Below the pieces are notes generated by a model. It was given only the letters and a program-made list of their open reading frames with translations. It was not told the DNA's origin and ran no database searches. From NCBI GenBank assembly GCA_028583685.1, contig JAMXIF010000043.1:11602558-11666557 (forward strand): DNA of 64,000 nt, written 5' to 3'. Source of the DNA: Petaurus breviceps papuanus. Its lineage: Eukaryota; Chordata; Mammalia; Diprotodontia; Petauridae. Numbering within the stretch: position 1 is the first letter of the stretch; the number at the start of each line of letters is the position of its first letter. This document shows, piece after piece, positions 34,669-47,130 of this stretch. The position numbers were made by a program, and so were the translations under genes.

Positions 34669-36695
34669 CTCAAGGCCTTGAGTCCATATCCAGCAAACTT
34701 TCCTCTGCAAAATTCACTCCCTGCACACCATTTCTCACCCCCTGCCTCACTTATAAGTTTTACAAATCATTTCATGGGAATGAAGATCAACAATGTAAGA
34801 AAGTTTCATTTTTTAACATATTCATCATTCAAAAAACCCACCTTTCCAATCTACTAGGTTTCAATTGCTCTAAATTTTTAGGGTGAAAGACTTTGGAGGA
34901 AAAATCAAGAAAATAAAGATCTGTTTGCTTGTTTGTTTTTTTTTTTTTTCCTTTTTCTCCCTATAGGTCTTCACATTTCTATAAAGAGTCCCATATCTCT
35001 GTATTAGTTAACTCAAGTGCACTCCCATATTTGACCACATTCTCCCCCAAAGGCATGTCTCCATCAGCTCAGCCCAACTTACCTCAGTTCTCTATGAATG
35101 ACAAACTGAGAAAAGACAATGTAATCCTTCAACATTCCTTCATGTATATCGTTCACTGGAAGCCAAGATGCCGTCCCCATGCATTTGATTAGTCTTATAC
35201 AGAGGCCTTTACTTTGTGAGAAAAGAAAAGCAACTCAGAATGTCACAGATGGAAACTCTGCCCTTTCATGACTGCCTTTCCTCTTAGAAAACAAGTTAAA
35301 ATGTACCATCAGCCAGGTTAATTGACTTACAAGTGTGTCTTTTTAATAAGCGTCATAAAGTATGTCATGCCGCTGAAACTTGCTTTCAGTGCGATTTTTT
35401 TTAACTGTTGTCAACCAGATTAAAGTTTATTGTTCACATGTAAGTTCAGTTTTCTAGTGGTAATGAAAGACATTAAATTGATTTGCCATGCGTAGACAGA
35501 AAGAGGGTTATGTCCTTTGCTCTCTCTCAATGTGCCTTTCTGTCCTTCTTCCTCCTGTCCTTTTTTGTTAAGCAGGGAACAGACCAATGTGAAACTTTTC
35601 CACTAAATTGCTATCTATTTTTGCACCAAGACACTGGAGAAAAGTTTCAGAATATTCTGATTTCTGAGAATCAGGAATCAAGATACTGCTTTGTGGCACA
35701 GTGTCATGAGTCCTAGACCTAGAGGCCCTGGCCCTAAATTTCAGCTGAGTTTGTGTTGGTCATTATTTTCCCTGTGAACCTGGGGAAAAAATACTTCACA
35801 GGGAGGGGAGAGACTTGTGAGAGGGGAATTGAAAGTGATGGGGGCAAGAAGGGTGAATACACTTTGCTAACTTTCCAATTTTGCTGATGAAAGTAATAGC
35901 TTCCCATTTGGGACCCAAACCACGTAGAGATAGGGCAGGAGGTGCAAAATAGAGATCCAATTGGAAGGTGCTTCAGGTAGAGGTGAAGGAAAGATGAAAG
36001 GAAAAGAGAAACAGGAGGAGAGGATAAAGAATTTGACAGTGTTAATAGAAACTAGGGCATTTCTAAATGACTGCTAGAATATCTGAAATTCTTAATAAAA
36101 ATTTCAGGAAGCTCAGGGGTGTCTGGGCATCATATGTAAATGAAAAGGGAATGAAATTTTCTATCCTCTATGAAAGACTGAATACCTAGAACTGACTCTT
36201 TAATGAAGCATTAATAAGGCCAAAGGGTTTAAAATCCAAGTCTTATTATCTCCCTGGGCTTAGCACAAGCCCTCCAGAAATACTTCTTACTTCAGTATTC
36301 TGTAATGTCAGAAGTGAACTATAGATTTCAACCCCTACTGGCCTTAGTTGATCAGTGTTTATTGTATTGAAAGTCAATCATTTAGCCAGTGATCACTGAT
36401 CCACTAATTGAGTCTCTCTGAATTTGGTTTGGCTGGTCCTCAGATCACATGTGTTTAGTCTGTCAAAAGATCAGCATTCAAGGTCTGCCTTGCTCAGTAG
36501 AATCTTATTTTTTAAAAATCTAATACATCTTTGAGACCTTACAGGCAATCCTGAGATGTTAAAGTATGACATTAGCAGAATTATTACATAGAAAATACAT
36601 TTAATAAGTGTTAAATTAAATTCCTTGAAAGTCTGTTTCCTCTGTGGAGTGTATGTGTGTCTGTGTGTCTCTGTGTGTGGGTTTTGCTGTTGTTG
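34669..36695. other. Long repeat-poor stretch
   Basis: About 2 kb in which I recognise no repeat and no exon. Short open frames (34659-34886, 34929-35192, 35483-35716) lack domains. 35270-35470 has an even, low-CpG composition that could be conserved non-coding sequence; this is inference only. Confidence 0.4.
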
Positions 36696-36799
36696 CTTTA
36701 TGGGTAAAGTTGAATTTTGTTCTTGTCCAACATCCTTAATTTGCTTTATAGATCTTCAGTTTTGCTCTACCTAGCATTGGTTAAAGATCTTGAGTCTTT

Positions 36800-37682
36800 T
36801 AAAGGTGTTTTCCTTTACAGTGTGGTAGTTATTATATAAATTGGTCTCCTGGTTCTGCTAATTTCACTCAGCTTATATTCACATAAGTGTTCTCACATTC
36901 TCTGAACCCATTCCTTTCTTTTTTTCTCAGGCACAATTATATTCTATTGCATGCATTTACTATAATTTGTTTAGCCGTTCCCCAGTTGATAAGAAACACC
37001 CCTACCCCTTTCTTTTTAATTATTTGCCACTATAAAAAGAGCTGCGACAGTTATCCCTTCCACATCACAACTTTCACCATTGAGGGTTTAGATACATTGT
37101 GGTGGGCATAAGAAATTAAAAGGGAATTTTGCAGAAGCCCAAATGACAAGTTAGGGCCAGCAGAAGACATAGAGCCTATGGCACCATAAACACTCCACAA
37201 AAGAAAAAGAAATTACACTTCTCCAGTACAAAGGGAGGGCCAAAAATTTATGGGGACTTCCCAGATCACAGGGTGGAGGGCCACTGAGCCCCTAACCCCC
37301 ATGATGTAGAAGGCATAACTGTACAAGTATTTACTGCATATGGGTCCATTCCCCCTGATTAGACCTCTTTGAGGCCCAGGAGAGATATCGGGAGCATAAT
37401 TCCTAATTGCTTTGCAAAATGACTGGATCAATTCACAATTTCATCAACAGTGTATTAATGTGCCTGCTTTCTCAAAGTCCTTGCAGCATTTGTTATTTAT
37501 ATTTTTTGTCACCTTTGCCATTTTCATGCATGTGAGTTTGAACCTCAAGTTTCCTTAATTATCATTTCTCTGATCATTAAAGATTTGAAACATTTTTGTT
37601 TGTGTGACTATTGATAGATTGAATTTCTTCATTTGAGAATGGCCTGTTTATATCCTTTGACCATTTATCAATTGGCAAAAAA
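36800..37682 (-). mobile_element. L1 3' end, antisense, rearranged
   Basis: 'ggtctcctggttctgctaat', 'tttgtttagccgttccccag', and 'ttgaatttcttcatttgaga' with 'ccatttatcaattgg' are antisense L1 ORF2-tail phrases. The minus frame 37431-37300 reads IQSFCKAIRNYA and GPICSKYL as in L1. Roughly 37130-37300 has no L1 match and may be a separate insertion. Confidence 0.6.
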
Positions 37683-37849
37683 GCAGAACAAATTTTATGG
37701 AATCAGGGAGCAAACATCACCCTAACATCAGTATCCTGGGTAGCGCTTTCTTCTAAGTTCCTCTGTTTTTATCTGTTGCTCATTCTTCTATTTGCTCACA
37801 CTATTTTGTGTCCCTACTCCCATAAGAGGTCCCTTTTTAGACAAATATT

Positions 37850-38815
37850 ATTTTATATTTACCAATTACATGTAAATTACCAACAGTTTTAACATTATTT
37901 TAAAGTTTTGAGTTCCAAATGTCATCTCTCCCTCACCTTTCTCTCCCTGAGACAGTTAGCAATGTGATACAGTTTAAAGATGTGTGATCAAGTAAAACAT
38001 TTCCCGATTAGTCATTTTGTGCAAGACAAGAAAAGAAGGAAGGAAGCAAAGAAAGTGAAAAATACTATGTTTCAGTCTGCATTCAGACAACATTCTTTCT
38101 ATGGAGGCAGAAAGCATTTTTTATCATGAGTTTTTGGGATTGTCTTGGATCATTGTATTGCTGAGAATGGCTAATTTATTCACAATTGTTCATCACACAG
38201 TTTTGCTGTTACGGTGTATAATATTCTCCTGGTTCTTCTCACTTCATACTGTATCAGTTCAAATAAGTCTTTATAGGTTTTTCTGAAGCAATCCTGCTCA
38301 TTATTTCTCATGGAACAATAATATTCCATTACAATCATATACCACAACTTGTTCAGCCATTCTCTGATTGATGGGCATTGTCTCCATTTCCAATTCTTAG
38401 CCACGACAAAAAAGAGATGCTATAAGTATTTTTGTAAAAATAGCTTTTTTTTTCCCTCTTGAAAAAAAATTCCTTTTTGTGATACAGTAGCAAAGAGTAT
38501 GCACAGTTTTATAGCCCTTTGGGCATAATTCTAAATTGTTCTTCAAATTCGATCAGCTCATAACTCCACCAATAGTGCCTTACTGTTCCAGTTTTCCCAC
38601 ACATCTCCAGCATTTATAATTGTCTTTTTTGTCATATTAGCCTGTCTGTTAGGTATGAGGCAGTACCTCAGTGTTATTTTAATTTGTACTTCTCTAATTA
38701 ATGGTGATTTAGAACATTTTTTTTCATATGACTATAGACTGCTTTGATTTCTTTGTCTGAAAACTGCTTATTCATATCCTTTACTCATTTATCAATTAGG
38801 CAAAGACTTGCTTAA
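37850..38815 (-). mobile_element. L1 3' end, antisense
   Basis: Antisense 3'UTR ('tttgagttccaaatgtcatc', 'tctccctcacc'), then the ORF2 C-terminus. The minus frame 38404-38180 reads MAKNWKWRQCPSIREWLNKLWYM, the conserved marsupial ORF2 tail. Then come 'ccaccaatagtgccttactg' and 'catatcctttactcatttat'. 5'-truncated. Confidence 0.85.
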
Positions 38816-38919
38816 TCCATGTTTTTTAGAAGATATCTCACTTGCCTATAAATTATATCAGTCCATGTATTTATGTTTATTTTTGCTGAATTCACTTTAT
38901 CCTCCCAATAGGTTTGTAC

Positions 38920-39046
38920 TTAAAGACACCCCTGACCTCATCTAGGCACCATTGTGTCTACTGATCACTTATTCCTTCTTGAATTTTCTTCTCCTGGGTT
39001 TTGATGACCTTGCATTCTTCTAATGACTCTCCTAACCTTCCAATAA

Positions 39047-39105
<59 letters not shown>

Positions 39106-39235
39106 TTTCTCTCTCTCACTTACTCTTCTTGCCCACTGATGTGAACATGTTGCTCAAAATTCTGTTCTCTGACCTCTTTTCTTTCTACATTTTCTCTAGG
39201 AATTTCATTTATTCTCATCATTTCAATTATCCTGC
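38920..39235 (+). mobile_element. L2 ORF2-end fragment with (CT)n
   Basis: Phrases such as 'caaaattctgttctctgacc' and 'ttttctttctacattttctc' follow the L2 RT region ('gttctgtcctgggacctctt' type). Confidence 0.55.
39051..39117. repeat. (CT)n microsatellite
   Basis: About 33 CT units, nearly uninterrupted until the last 20 bases. Confidence 0.95.
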
Positions 39236-39278
39236 CTGCTCATGTCCTTTGACCATTTATTAACGGGGGAATGATTTG
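39236..39278 (-). mobile_element. Short L1 piece, antisense
   Basis: 'catgtcctttgaccatttat' followed by 'taacgggg' equals the antisense L1 phrase also present at about 37655. Confidence 0.5.
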
Positions 39279-40130
39279 AAGGTGTCCTTCTTAAAGTCCT
39301 GTCTTGTATATCCATTCTTCCAACAGTTCTCAACTGTTGTTGTTGTTCAACAGTCTCCAGTCACTCCTCAGTATACCTTACTCTGGTTCTTTCTCCATCC
39401 TGTGGTTTTCATATCCTGCAGTTCTCATTGACTTCTAACTACTCACTCAAAAAATAAATAGGTCATTTAATTTCCCACATACTTAGCTTTGTCTCCAGAA
39501 CCTGAATATCTATGTCATAGGTCAACAGCATAACTCCACATACCTCTATTTCTAAAGACTTCTCTTGAATTACATTTCCCAGAATTCTAGGTTTTATGCA
39601 TAAAGGGTCTCCAAAGGGTCAGTAACATCTTTTCCCATATCTCATAGGCAGGCATTTCTTCTTATTGCCTAGTTGCCATATAGTAACTTATTATAATTTG
39701 ATATGTTTTACCCACCCAGAATTTGGTGGTGTGACTCCCATGGATCAATAGGCTTGGAGACAATCCAATTTCACCCCAAGTTGTCTTATAGTCTATGTTG
39801 ATTACATGTGAGGCACAAAGGCAAGGTTATTCAAATTACCTAGGGTTGATTAGGAAAACATTGAGAGGGAGTAATGACAAGGCAGAACAATATGTAAATC
39901 ATGTTCCACTTGTATAAATAATGGTTTTATTAAGCAAAAAAGGGGGGATTTACTTGGTTTTTAAAGGAAGTACTCTGGCATGTATATGGAATGGGAAACT
40001 GGACCATGAAATCTTAGGATGTATAAGCATGAAAAGTGTGTTTAACCCAATACGATCCCTGATGCAGACTTGGGGAATGCATAAACATTATATGACTGTT
40101 TTCTGGTTTTTTTATTGACTTTTGACTCAT
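39279..40130. other. Unassigned stretch
   Basis: No gene or repeat recognised; the 65-codon open frame at 39921-40118 has no features. Confidence 0.4.
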
Positions 40131-40133
40131 AAC

Positions 40134-40390
40134 AACAGCAATTTGTTTTTATAGGGAGTTTTAAAGTTTGCAAAGTGCTTTACAAATATTATATGATCTG
40201 ATCCTCACAACAACCCTGGGAGAAAGGTGATTAAATTATCTCCATTTTACATATGAAGAAACTGAGGCAGAAAGTGGTTAAGTGACTTGCTTAGGGTTAC
40301 ATAGCTAGTAATTGTCTAAGCTAGATTTGTACTCAAATCATTCTGACTCAAGATTCATCACTTTATCCACTGTGGTACCACCCTGCCTGA
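40134..40390 (-). mobile_element. MIR/MAR1-like SINE, antisense
   Basis: 'ttgcaaagtgctttacaaat', 'gatcctcacaacaaccctgg', 'attttacatatgaagaaact', 'gaggcagaaagtggttaagt', 'actgtggtaccaccctgcct': nearly full length. Confidence 0.85.
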
Positions 40391-40790
40391 AGACACAAAG
40401 AAAACACTCTCATGAAGGCAATAATATGTCTTCTTTCTGATGGTTTGTGAAGCAAGAATTGTTATAAGCGAGTGGGAAGAAGTAGTAGCAGTGTCAGCTT
40501 TAACCTCCATTGCCAGCTGCCTCTTTCCATGAGCAGACCAATTCACAGTCCTAACCATGACACTGTTTCTTTCACACTCTAGGTTCATTCTTTTCTTTCT
40601 CAGGTAAAAGACTATTGAAGATAGAAAGGACTGAACTTTGACCTGTAAGATTTTAAAGAATGAAAGAGCCACAGAAGGTCCAGAAACTGGAGTCCATAGC
40701 CAAGCTTATTGGCACTTGGGCCAGGTGAAGCCCCAGTAGTGCCCTGAAAATGACCAGTGAAAGAGTGGATTGACTCGGTGGCCTGTTTTC
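40391..40790. other. Unassigned stretch
   Basis: No repeat recognised. The minus-strand frames 40358-40672 and 40653-40880 show no domains. Confidence 0.4.
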
Positions 40791-40794
40791 CAAG

Positions 40795-41185
40795 GGACTA
40801 GACATCCATTGACTCTGTTGCCTAGAATGTCCTCCTTCCTTAGTTCTATTCTTTACAATTTCTAAACTATTTTGAAACACAGTTTAGGTACCACTTCCTA
40901 CTAGTGGTCTTTCCTGATTCCCCCATTTTTTGAGTTTTCTCTACAAACACCTTCCCTACAAAATTGTATTGCATTTATTTTGCATGTATAGGTGTGTGTG
41001 TACACACACACACACACACACAATTAATTTATCAGTATACACTTTGTCCTAGTAAAAACTAATCTCCTATTCTCTACAGACGTGTTTGTTTTTGTCTTTG
41101 AATGCCCAGTGCCTATCCCAGGGAGTGTATGGTATGCAGCGAAGGCTTAATAAAGGCTTATTGGATTGAATTGAATACAGAAATT
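40795..41185 (+). mobile_element. L2 3' end
   Basis: 'ttaggtaccacttcctacta', 'ggtctttcctgattccccca', 'ttgtattgcatttattttgc', 'ctttgaatgcccagtgccta' and 'aataaaggcttattggattg' are the sense L2 3'UTR and terminus. (CA)n at 41001-41022 lies inside. Confidence 0.8.
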
Positions 41186-41389
41186 GGAATAATCAATAAA
41201 CCTGACTCAGACTGTAAGAACCACAAATTCTCACTTACTCAAATAGTACAAAACAAGAAAAAAGAGCATCTAGCTTATAAAAAGTATTCTGATCTAGGGT
41301 CTATCCATATTTCACCTAAAATCCGTAGTGGGCTATATATGTATAAACATGTTTGTATATGTGTATGCATATATGGGTACATAAAAACT

Positions 41390-41412
41390 CTATCTATCTA
41401 TCTATCTATCTA

Positions 41413-41454
<42 letters not shown>

Positions 41455-41536
41455 ATCTATCCATCTATCTATCTTTCTATCTACCTATCTATCTATCTAC
41501 CTACCTACCTACCTACCTACCTACCTACCTACCTAC

Positions 41537-41595
<59 letters not shown>

Positions 41596-41604
41596 CCTAT
41601 CTAG
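41390..41604. repeat. Compound tetranucleotide (CTAT/CTGT/CTAC)n
   Basis: Blocks of CTAT, CTGT (about 6), CTAT, CTAC (about 9), CTAT (about 14). It generates the spurious open frames 41102-41761 and 41353-41604 (YLSI repeats), which are not genes. Confidence 0.97.
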
Positions 41605-41634
41605 TCTACATTTAGGGCACCAACCTGAGGTGAA

Positions 41635-41826
41635 ACAAGCCAGAAGAGCACGGCCTCTAGAATCAGAAGACTCTGGAAGGCAGAAATCCACCGTTGACAC
41701 TTGTATCTATGACAATGGGCAAGTGAGTGCCCATTCTTCAGTTTTATCGTCTGTAAAATAAGGGGTTTAGAATAGAGGACCTCTGAAATCTACTCTAGAT
41801 ACTCAGATCTATGATCCTCTGAACTT
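41635..41826 (+). mobile_element. CORE-SINE with CR1/L3-like tail
   Basis: 'agaagagcacggcctctaga' (head), 'ttatcgtctgtaaaataagg', then the tail 'aggacctctgaaatctactc' and 'atctatgatcctct'. Confidence 0.65.
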
Positions 41827-42261
41827 ATTATACTTCTTCCAGAGTATCTGGAAATATCCTAGAAACATTTATCATCTATATCAGTATTTAGGTAGAGATA
41901 AAACAAAGCAAAACAAAACCTCACTAAAACTTGCAATTTGTATGAAAGGAGATTGATTCTTTATGTTATAGTATAAGGCACGATTTTCTGTACCCAGAAT
42001 TCTCATGACTCCGTCCTAGATCAAAGATTAGATTTACATTTTGAGATCCAGCGTCAAACTTAAACCTAAGAAGAATAGAAAGTTGGCCATCTTTTGTGAT
42101 TTGAAGGCCACCATTCAAGGTTCAATGGCCTCCCTTCCCCTGCCTCCAAATAACCCACTAGTTTCTCATTTGTAGCTGAAGTTCAGCTAGTGCTCATTTC
42201 ATTGAATTAAGTATTGGTCTCTCAAGGTTCTGATTTTGAACTTACAATCATCCTCCATCAA

Positions 42262-42392
42262 CTCTGTGATACACACATACAAATATGTGTGTATGTGTGT
42301 GTCATATGTATATATACATGTATTGTGAATATACACAGTAATACATATACACAAACACATCTGCTATGTATATATCCACACATAAAATAGGT
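42262..42392. repeat. Purine-pyrimidine alternating (TG/CA/TA) region
   Basis: Mixed TGTGTA, CATATA and ACACAC runs without a single unit. Confidence 0.8.
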
Positions 42393-42404
42393 ATATACAG
42401 TGGA

Positions 42405-42668
42405 GAGAGAGAGAGCACAATTAAGTGGTGTTGTAGATAAGTACCAAGCCTGGAATCAGAAAGACCCTTTCCTAAGTTCAAATCTGACCTTAGACACTTA
42501 TTAGCTGTTTGTCTCTGGGCAAGTCACTTAATCCTGTTTACCTTGGTTTCCTCATCTGCAAAATCAGCTAGAGAGGGAAATGGCAAACCACTCCAGTACC
42601 TTTGTCAAGAACCCCCCCCCAATAAAAAAACAACAGAGTCAGATGTGACTGAAACAACAAAACAAAAA
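42405..42668 (+). mobile_element. RTE-tailed tRNA-derived SINE
   Basis: 'tggtgttgtagataagtacc' (head), 'ggtttcctcatctgcaaaat', 'ggcaaaccactccagtacct', then the RTE-type end 'agagtcagatgtgactgaaa'. Confidence 0.9.
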
Positions 42669-45000
42669 AAATGTAAACCAGGTCCCAGGATCAATTGGTA
42701 TTGGACTCTTTCCTCTAATTTTGGAGGATTAGAGATCAGTGCCCCACTCCTATACAAGAGGTGAGATAGAGTTGGCAAGACTGAGAGAAAGGAGAGCTCC
42801 AACCTCTTTGGACTTTTTTCTTGGAGATACTTACTTTAGGCTCTTTCAGCTGCCATATTAGAGAAAATGAAAGATGCTATCTCCACTTAAGTTTGCTGAA
42901 AGGAAAGACTTTTGGAAGAGGCCAGCATGAGAGGAGCTGTCATATATATATATATATATATAAAACCATCTTGCCACAATAGAAACTATAGAAACTTCTA
43001 GGAACTTCCCTTCAGGTGAGTTTTAGGACTCTCTTGGCTTAGCTGAATTATGTTACTCCCAGTGGGAGAGCTCCCTTATTCTATATTATTTGGTATGTAT
43101 TCTCCTATGTATACCATCTATGATTTCTGTTTTGCTATTGACTCAGATTAATGCTTTTCTTTGCTACTTCCTCCATGTTCATTGTCAAATTGGTATTGAA
43201 TGGGAAAGAAGTCGAATCATAGATATAAAGGGAGTCAAGCCTTGGTATTCTCCTCTCACCTCCCAATATAGAAGCAGTCATCAGTTCAGCTTGAATTTGA
43301 AAATCAATCCCCTAGACTAAAAGTATTTGTGGAAGCAGATAGATAAAATTCTAGCCACAAATCCCACTGTCTTTGAAAATAACAGAGAAGCCAAGCCTCT
43401 AACCTCAACCTCCTATTTCCTCTCCTGCCAGGAAATCAAGTCTCCATTAGATAAGAAGTGGATTGGGGGGGAAGAGACTAGAGTTGTCTATTCTACCTGC
43501 CTTCAAGTAACACAATGAGAACTCCCCACCCCCGGTTGTATTAGCCCTAGAAATATAAGTATATACACAGACACATGCATACCTATACACATGCAATATA
43601 TACACACATATTGTACATGTGAAATACAGAACAGACTTAGGGCATTAGGTGTAAGTGATACTTGAAGGGGTGAGAGAAGACAATGGAAATGAGAAGTGGA
43701 AATGCTGAAGATAAACTTTGCCAACTTCACAGTTTGGCCAGCTCTGATTACAAACCTAATATGTGCCCAACAGCAGTCAATGTACTTAGTGGAATTATTC
43801 ACACAAGGCAGATTACCTTCTATCAAGTTGCTTGGCACTGGGTTAACACAAATTCCATTATCCACCACACCAGGGAGAGAGAGGAAAACAACAGGACACA
43901 GATAAAAAGTAGTGGGGTCTCCAAAGCTAGACAAATTTTTAAAAAGATTTTTTTCCTCCCAGCCCCTGATGGGCTCAGCCACTTTACATGAGACAAGTTT
44001 CAGCTGATTCTTATCAGAAGCAAGGCTTTACAAAGGTCCCCATGATGGAATCTTCTTATTCTGTTCTAGTCTGTATCTTGGAAAAGAAAAGTTACTTTCA
44101 AGTGATATCAACAAAAATCTCTCCCTGTACCAAAAAATAAGAAGGGGGGAAAAGAGTGAAATTCTATGGAAGTTTTTGACAGATCTCCATAGTACAAGGG
44201 CTGACCTCATACACAAGAACAATAGGTATCAGCTACATATTGCAAAATGTAGAAGAGCTTGGATTTGTATTCTTTTTTCTCTGAATCCAAATTCAGTGTT
44301 CTTCACTATCTTATACTTCTTTGAGGGCAGAGGCAGAAATATGTTTATATTCTTGTGGTATAATAACTGTTTTTGAAATGTGTGAATTCATTACTGAATG
44401 AATAACTGATGAATAACAGCTAGTAATGATTCATACAAAAAGTATGGATGAGGTCAATAACTATATGAAAATACTAAATTTGGACATAGGGGTTGTGGTA
44501 GTGGAAGAGGATAGATTATTTTTTCTTTCTCTCTTTTCCTTCCTTCCTTCTTTCTTTTTTTCCTTCCTTTTTTCTTCCCTCCCCTGCCTCCATTTCTTCA
44601 TTTCTTCCTTCCACCCTTCCTCCCTCTCTCCTTCTTGCCCTCTCTTCTTTCTTTCTCTTTCTGACCTCTCACTCTTCCACTATTGAGGGGAAAAGCCAGA
44701 AAAAAACAAAGCCTTTGTTTTTTTTTTTATAACAAATTTTTACATTTATTATTTCTGGATGTGTTTGTCTTACTACTCCTCTTGTAAATTAATACTAATC
44801 TTGAAGTCCACTGAAAACCCTAAATCTATAAAACGTGAATTGTGATGTAATCACATCATTCCCATTGTATATTTGCAAATACATATGTGTGTATGTATAA
44901 TTTGCACTAAGGTATTAATTAATTACACTTGCTTAACATTTATAGCTATTCCCTCTCTCCCCAAAGCATTGATATTTTAAAATGTTCTCTTTAAGATATA
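42669..45000. other. Long repeat-poor stretch with pyrimidine tract
   Basis: Apparently unique apart from (TA)n at 42940-42962, CA/TA mixtures at 43555-43615 and a TTCC/TCTT tract at 44518-44685. The 159-codon minus frame 43503-43982 and the overlapping 102-codon plus frame 43683-43991 show no family features or splice context, so neither is called a gene. Confidence 0.4.
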
Positions 45001-45008
45001 ACACAATA

Positions 45009-45171
45009 TTGGGGTGGCTAGGTGATGCAGTGAATAGAGCACTGGCCCTGGAGTCAGGAGGAGCTGAGTTCAAATTCGGCCTCTGATACTTAACACTTAC
45101 TAGCTATGTGACTTTGGGCAAGTCATTTAACCCCAACTGCCCTGCCCTCCCCCCTACAAAAAGAAAAAAAA
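45009..45171 (+). mobile_element. tRNA-derived SINE
   Basis: 'tggggtggctaggtgatgca' to 'cctacaaaaagaaaaaaa'. A perfect 16-bp TSD AAGATATAACACAATA lies at 44993-45008 and 45172-45187. Confidence 0.97.
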
Positions 45172-45187
45172 AAGATATAACACAATA

Positions 45188-45815
45188 GACCTTTAGATGC
45201 TATGCATAGATTCAATGAATGATTTATTTCTTTTTTGGGAGGAAGGTAGTAAACCAGATATCTATTTTATCTCTGCCCAAGAACAGTTCCACTCTCTCTA
45301 GAATAGGTGGACCTAGAATATAGCTGAGATTGGTGTGAAAGACAATTGCCATAGAGGATTTGGTTATCTAAACTTCCAGCTATTCAAGTACATTCAGTAG
45401 AAAGGAAATAGTTCAAAAGCAAAGAGGCAAGGGAAAACAAAAATGGGAAAAGGGAAGACAACTCAACAATGCAGTATTGGAGAAGAAGTTTTAGCTTGTC
45501 ACAGAGTAAAGATTTACGTACCCAACATTTCATATAGCTAAGTTTAATTACTCAAAAGAGAGACTGGAGTAAGAGAAAGTATGAGGCAGGGAACCAACAG
45601 AGTGTATTGGTATCCTTGCAAGGATGAGTAAATTTAACTGAGTTTGAAGACGTCATTTCTTTCCCTTGGTAGGATGCATGCCTATTGCTGAATGAAGTTG
45701 AACCAAATATTTACTTTCAGAATGAAGTGGTCAAGTTATTTGTGCCCTCAGTACCACAACGGCAGTAAAGACCAAACTGAGAATTTCTTTTCTTAGTAAT
45801 AATGGCAATACCACT
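45188..45815. other. Unassigned stretch
   Basis: No gene or repeat recognised. Confidence 0.4.
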
Positions 45816-45819
45816 CTTG

Positions 45820-45965
45820 CTGTTATCTGCCTATTCCAAATCCTACATGTCTTTTGAGGTCCAGGGCAAATCAATCCTTCTTTGTCTGTTAATACGTATT
45901 TAACTATAACAGCTCTCAGTGATCTCTTTGTCTTCAAAATTCTTTAGTCTCTCTGACCTATACTT
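45820..45965 (+). mobile_element. L2 3'UTR fragment
   Basis: 'tattccaaatcctacatgtc', 'ttttgaggtccagggcaaat' with 'caatcctt', and 'cagtgatctctttgtcttca' follow the L2 3' region. Diverged. Confidence 0.45.
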
Positions 45966-46009
45966 TTCATTACTAGATTATATGCTTTAAGTGACTCAGA
46001 TTTGTTTCT

Positions 46010-46228
46010 GAATTTACAGTTTTCAAAATGCTTTCCCATACATTATCTTATTTGATCCTTACAGTGTCCTAGTTAGTCAGGCAATACAGGTAATATTTTT
46101 CTCCATTTTATCATTGGAGTATTAGAATCATGGTGATTAAGCTACTTGTTCAACATAGTATTTATTGTAAGCAGGAAAGTCAGGTCTAGAACCACATAAT
46201 CTGACTCCTAGTCAGGGATTCCAACTAC
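46010..46228 (-). mobile_element. MIR, antisense
   Basis: 'ttttcaaaatgctttcccat', 'acattatcttatttgatcct', 'tctccattttatcattgg', 'aaagtcaggtctagaaccac'. Confidence 0.75.
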
Positions 46229-46774
46229 TGCAACAATGATAGATCTTTGCTAATCATGGATATTTTAATTTTTTTGAAGACAAGGAAAAAACCTTATACA
46301 TCTGCATCTCACACAACATTGGCTCATACAGGTTACTTACTACTTATTGAGGGAGGGATGGTACTAATGGGGGTGAGTTTATTCACTAATGGAAGCAAGA
46401 GATGGATTTGTAGTAAACTGAGAGGAAGAGTAATGCTATTCAAAGAATAGAGGCTATCCCTATGCACAGTGATACTTTGACCACGGTCCCTTTCTTTTTA
46501 TTAATCTATGTTTGTTATCTTGTATAAGTGGAAAGGTAAAAGGAAAAAAAAATAAGGCCTCAGCTACATTCCCATAAGCAAACCCATTCTTTGTATTCTC
46601 ACATCCAAGTATCCCTGGCCCTCGTTTGATTTTCCCAGACACTATCAATAAATGCTATTCCTGCCTCAGTTGAAGACAAACATAGATTGTTTTTAGGACT
46701 ATATCTTGAGCCTCAGGATACACATGAGTTTCCTAAGGGCTGTTACTGTAGCAGGGTAAAATGAAGTGATAGAA
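46229..46774. other. Unassigned stretch
   Basis: No gene or repeat recognised. Confidence 0.4.
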
Positions 46775-47130
46775 AACATAGTCCTTGCCCTCAGAGAATT
46801 AATAATCTACAGGAAAAGCCAATATACAAAGTATATCATATACACGGGCACACACACACACACACACACACCCTTATAGCAAAGAGAAAAATTCCAAGAA
46901 AACACAAGCAATGATGTAGCAACCTCTTACAGTCTGTCTACTTAAAGACAGAAGAAATATAAAGTAAGGGGCCAATCAATGTAGTATAGGAGTGCTTGGA
47001 GAAGGCTTCTTTTCAAAAATGCCATTCCAGGCAGGTGAGACAGAATGACAGAAAGCATAGGTATAGGACCAAGAGAAATGTATTTGTGTGGATAGGAAAG
47101 AACACTCCATTGTGTGCCTGGGTGGGTGGG
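46775..47130 (-). mobile_element. L2 3' region, antisense
   Basis: 'gccctcagagaattaataat', 'aaaagccaatatacaaagta', 'gtgcttggagaaggcttctt', 'atgccattccaggcaggtga'. (CA)n at 46849-46871 lies inside. Confidence 0.65.

Noticed and set aside
41390-41604. Repeated short units that might suggest a CRISPR array
   Set aside because: Pure microsatellite without spacers, in a vertebrate genome.
41102-41761. 219-codon open frame with YLSIYLS repeats
   Set aside because: Produced by the CTAT/CTGT/CTAC microsatellite, which lacks stops in this frame.
43503-43982. 159-codon minus-strand open frame
   Set aside because: No domain, no family resemblance, and an equally long frame lies on the other strand; composition follows the local DNA.
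44518-44685. Open frame rich in F, S and L over the pyrimidine tract
   Set aside because: Low-complexity TTCC/TCTT DNA.
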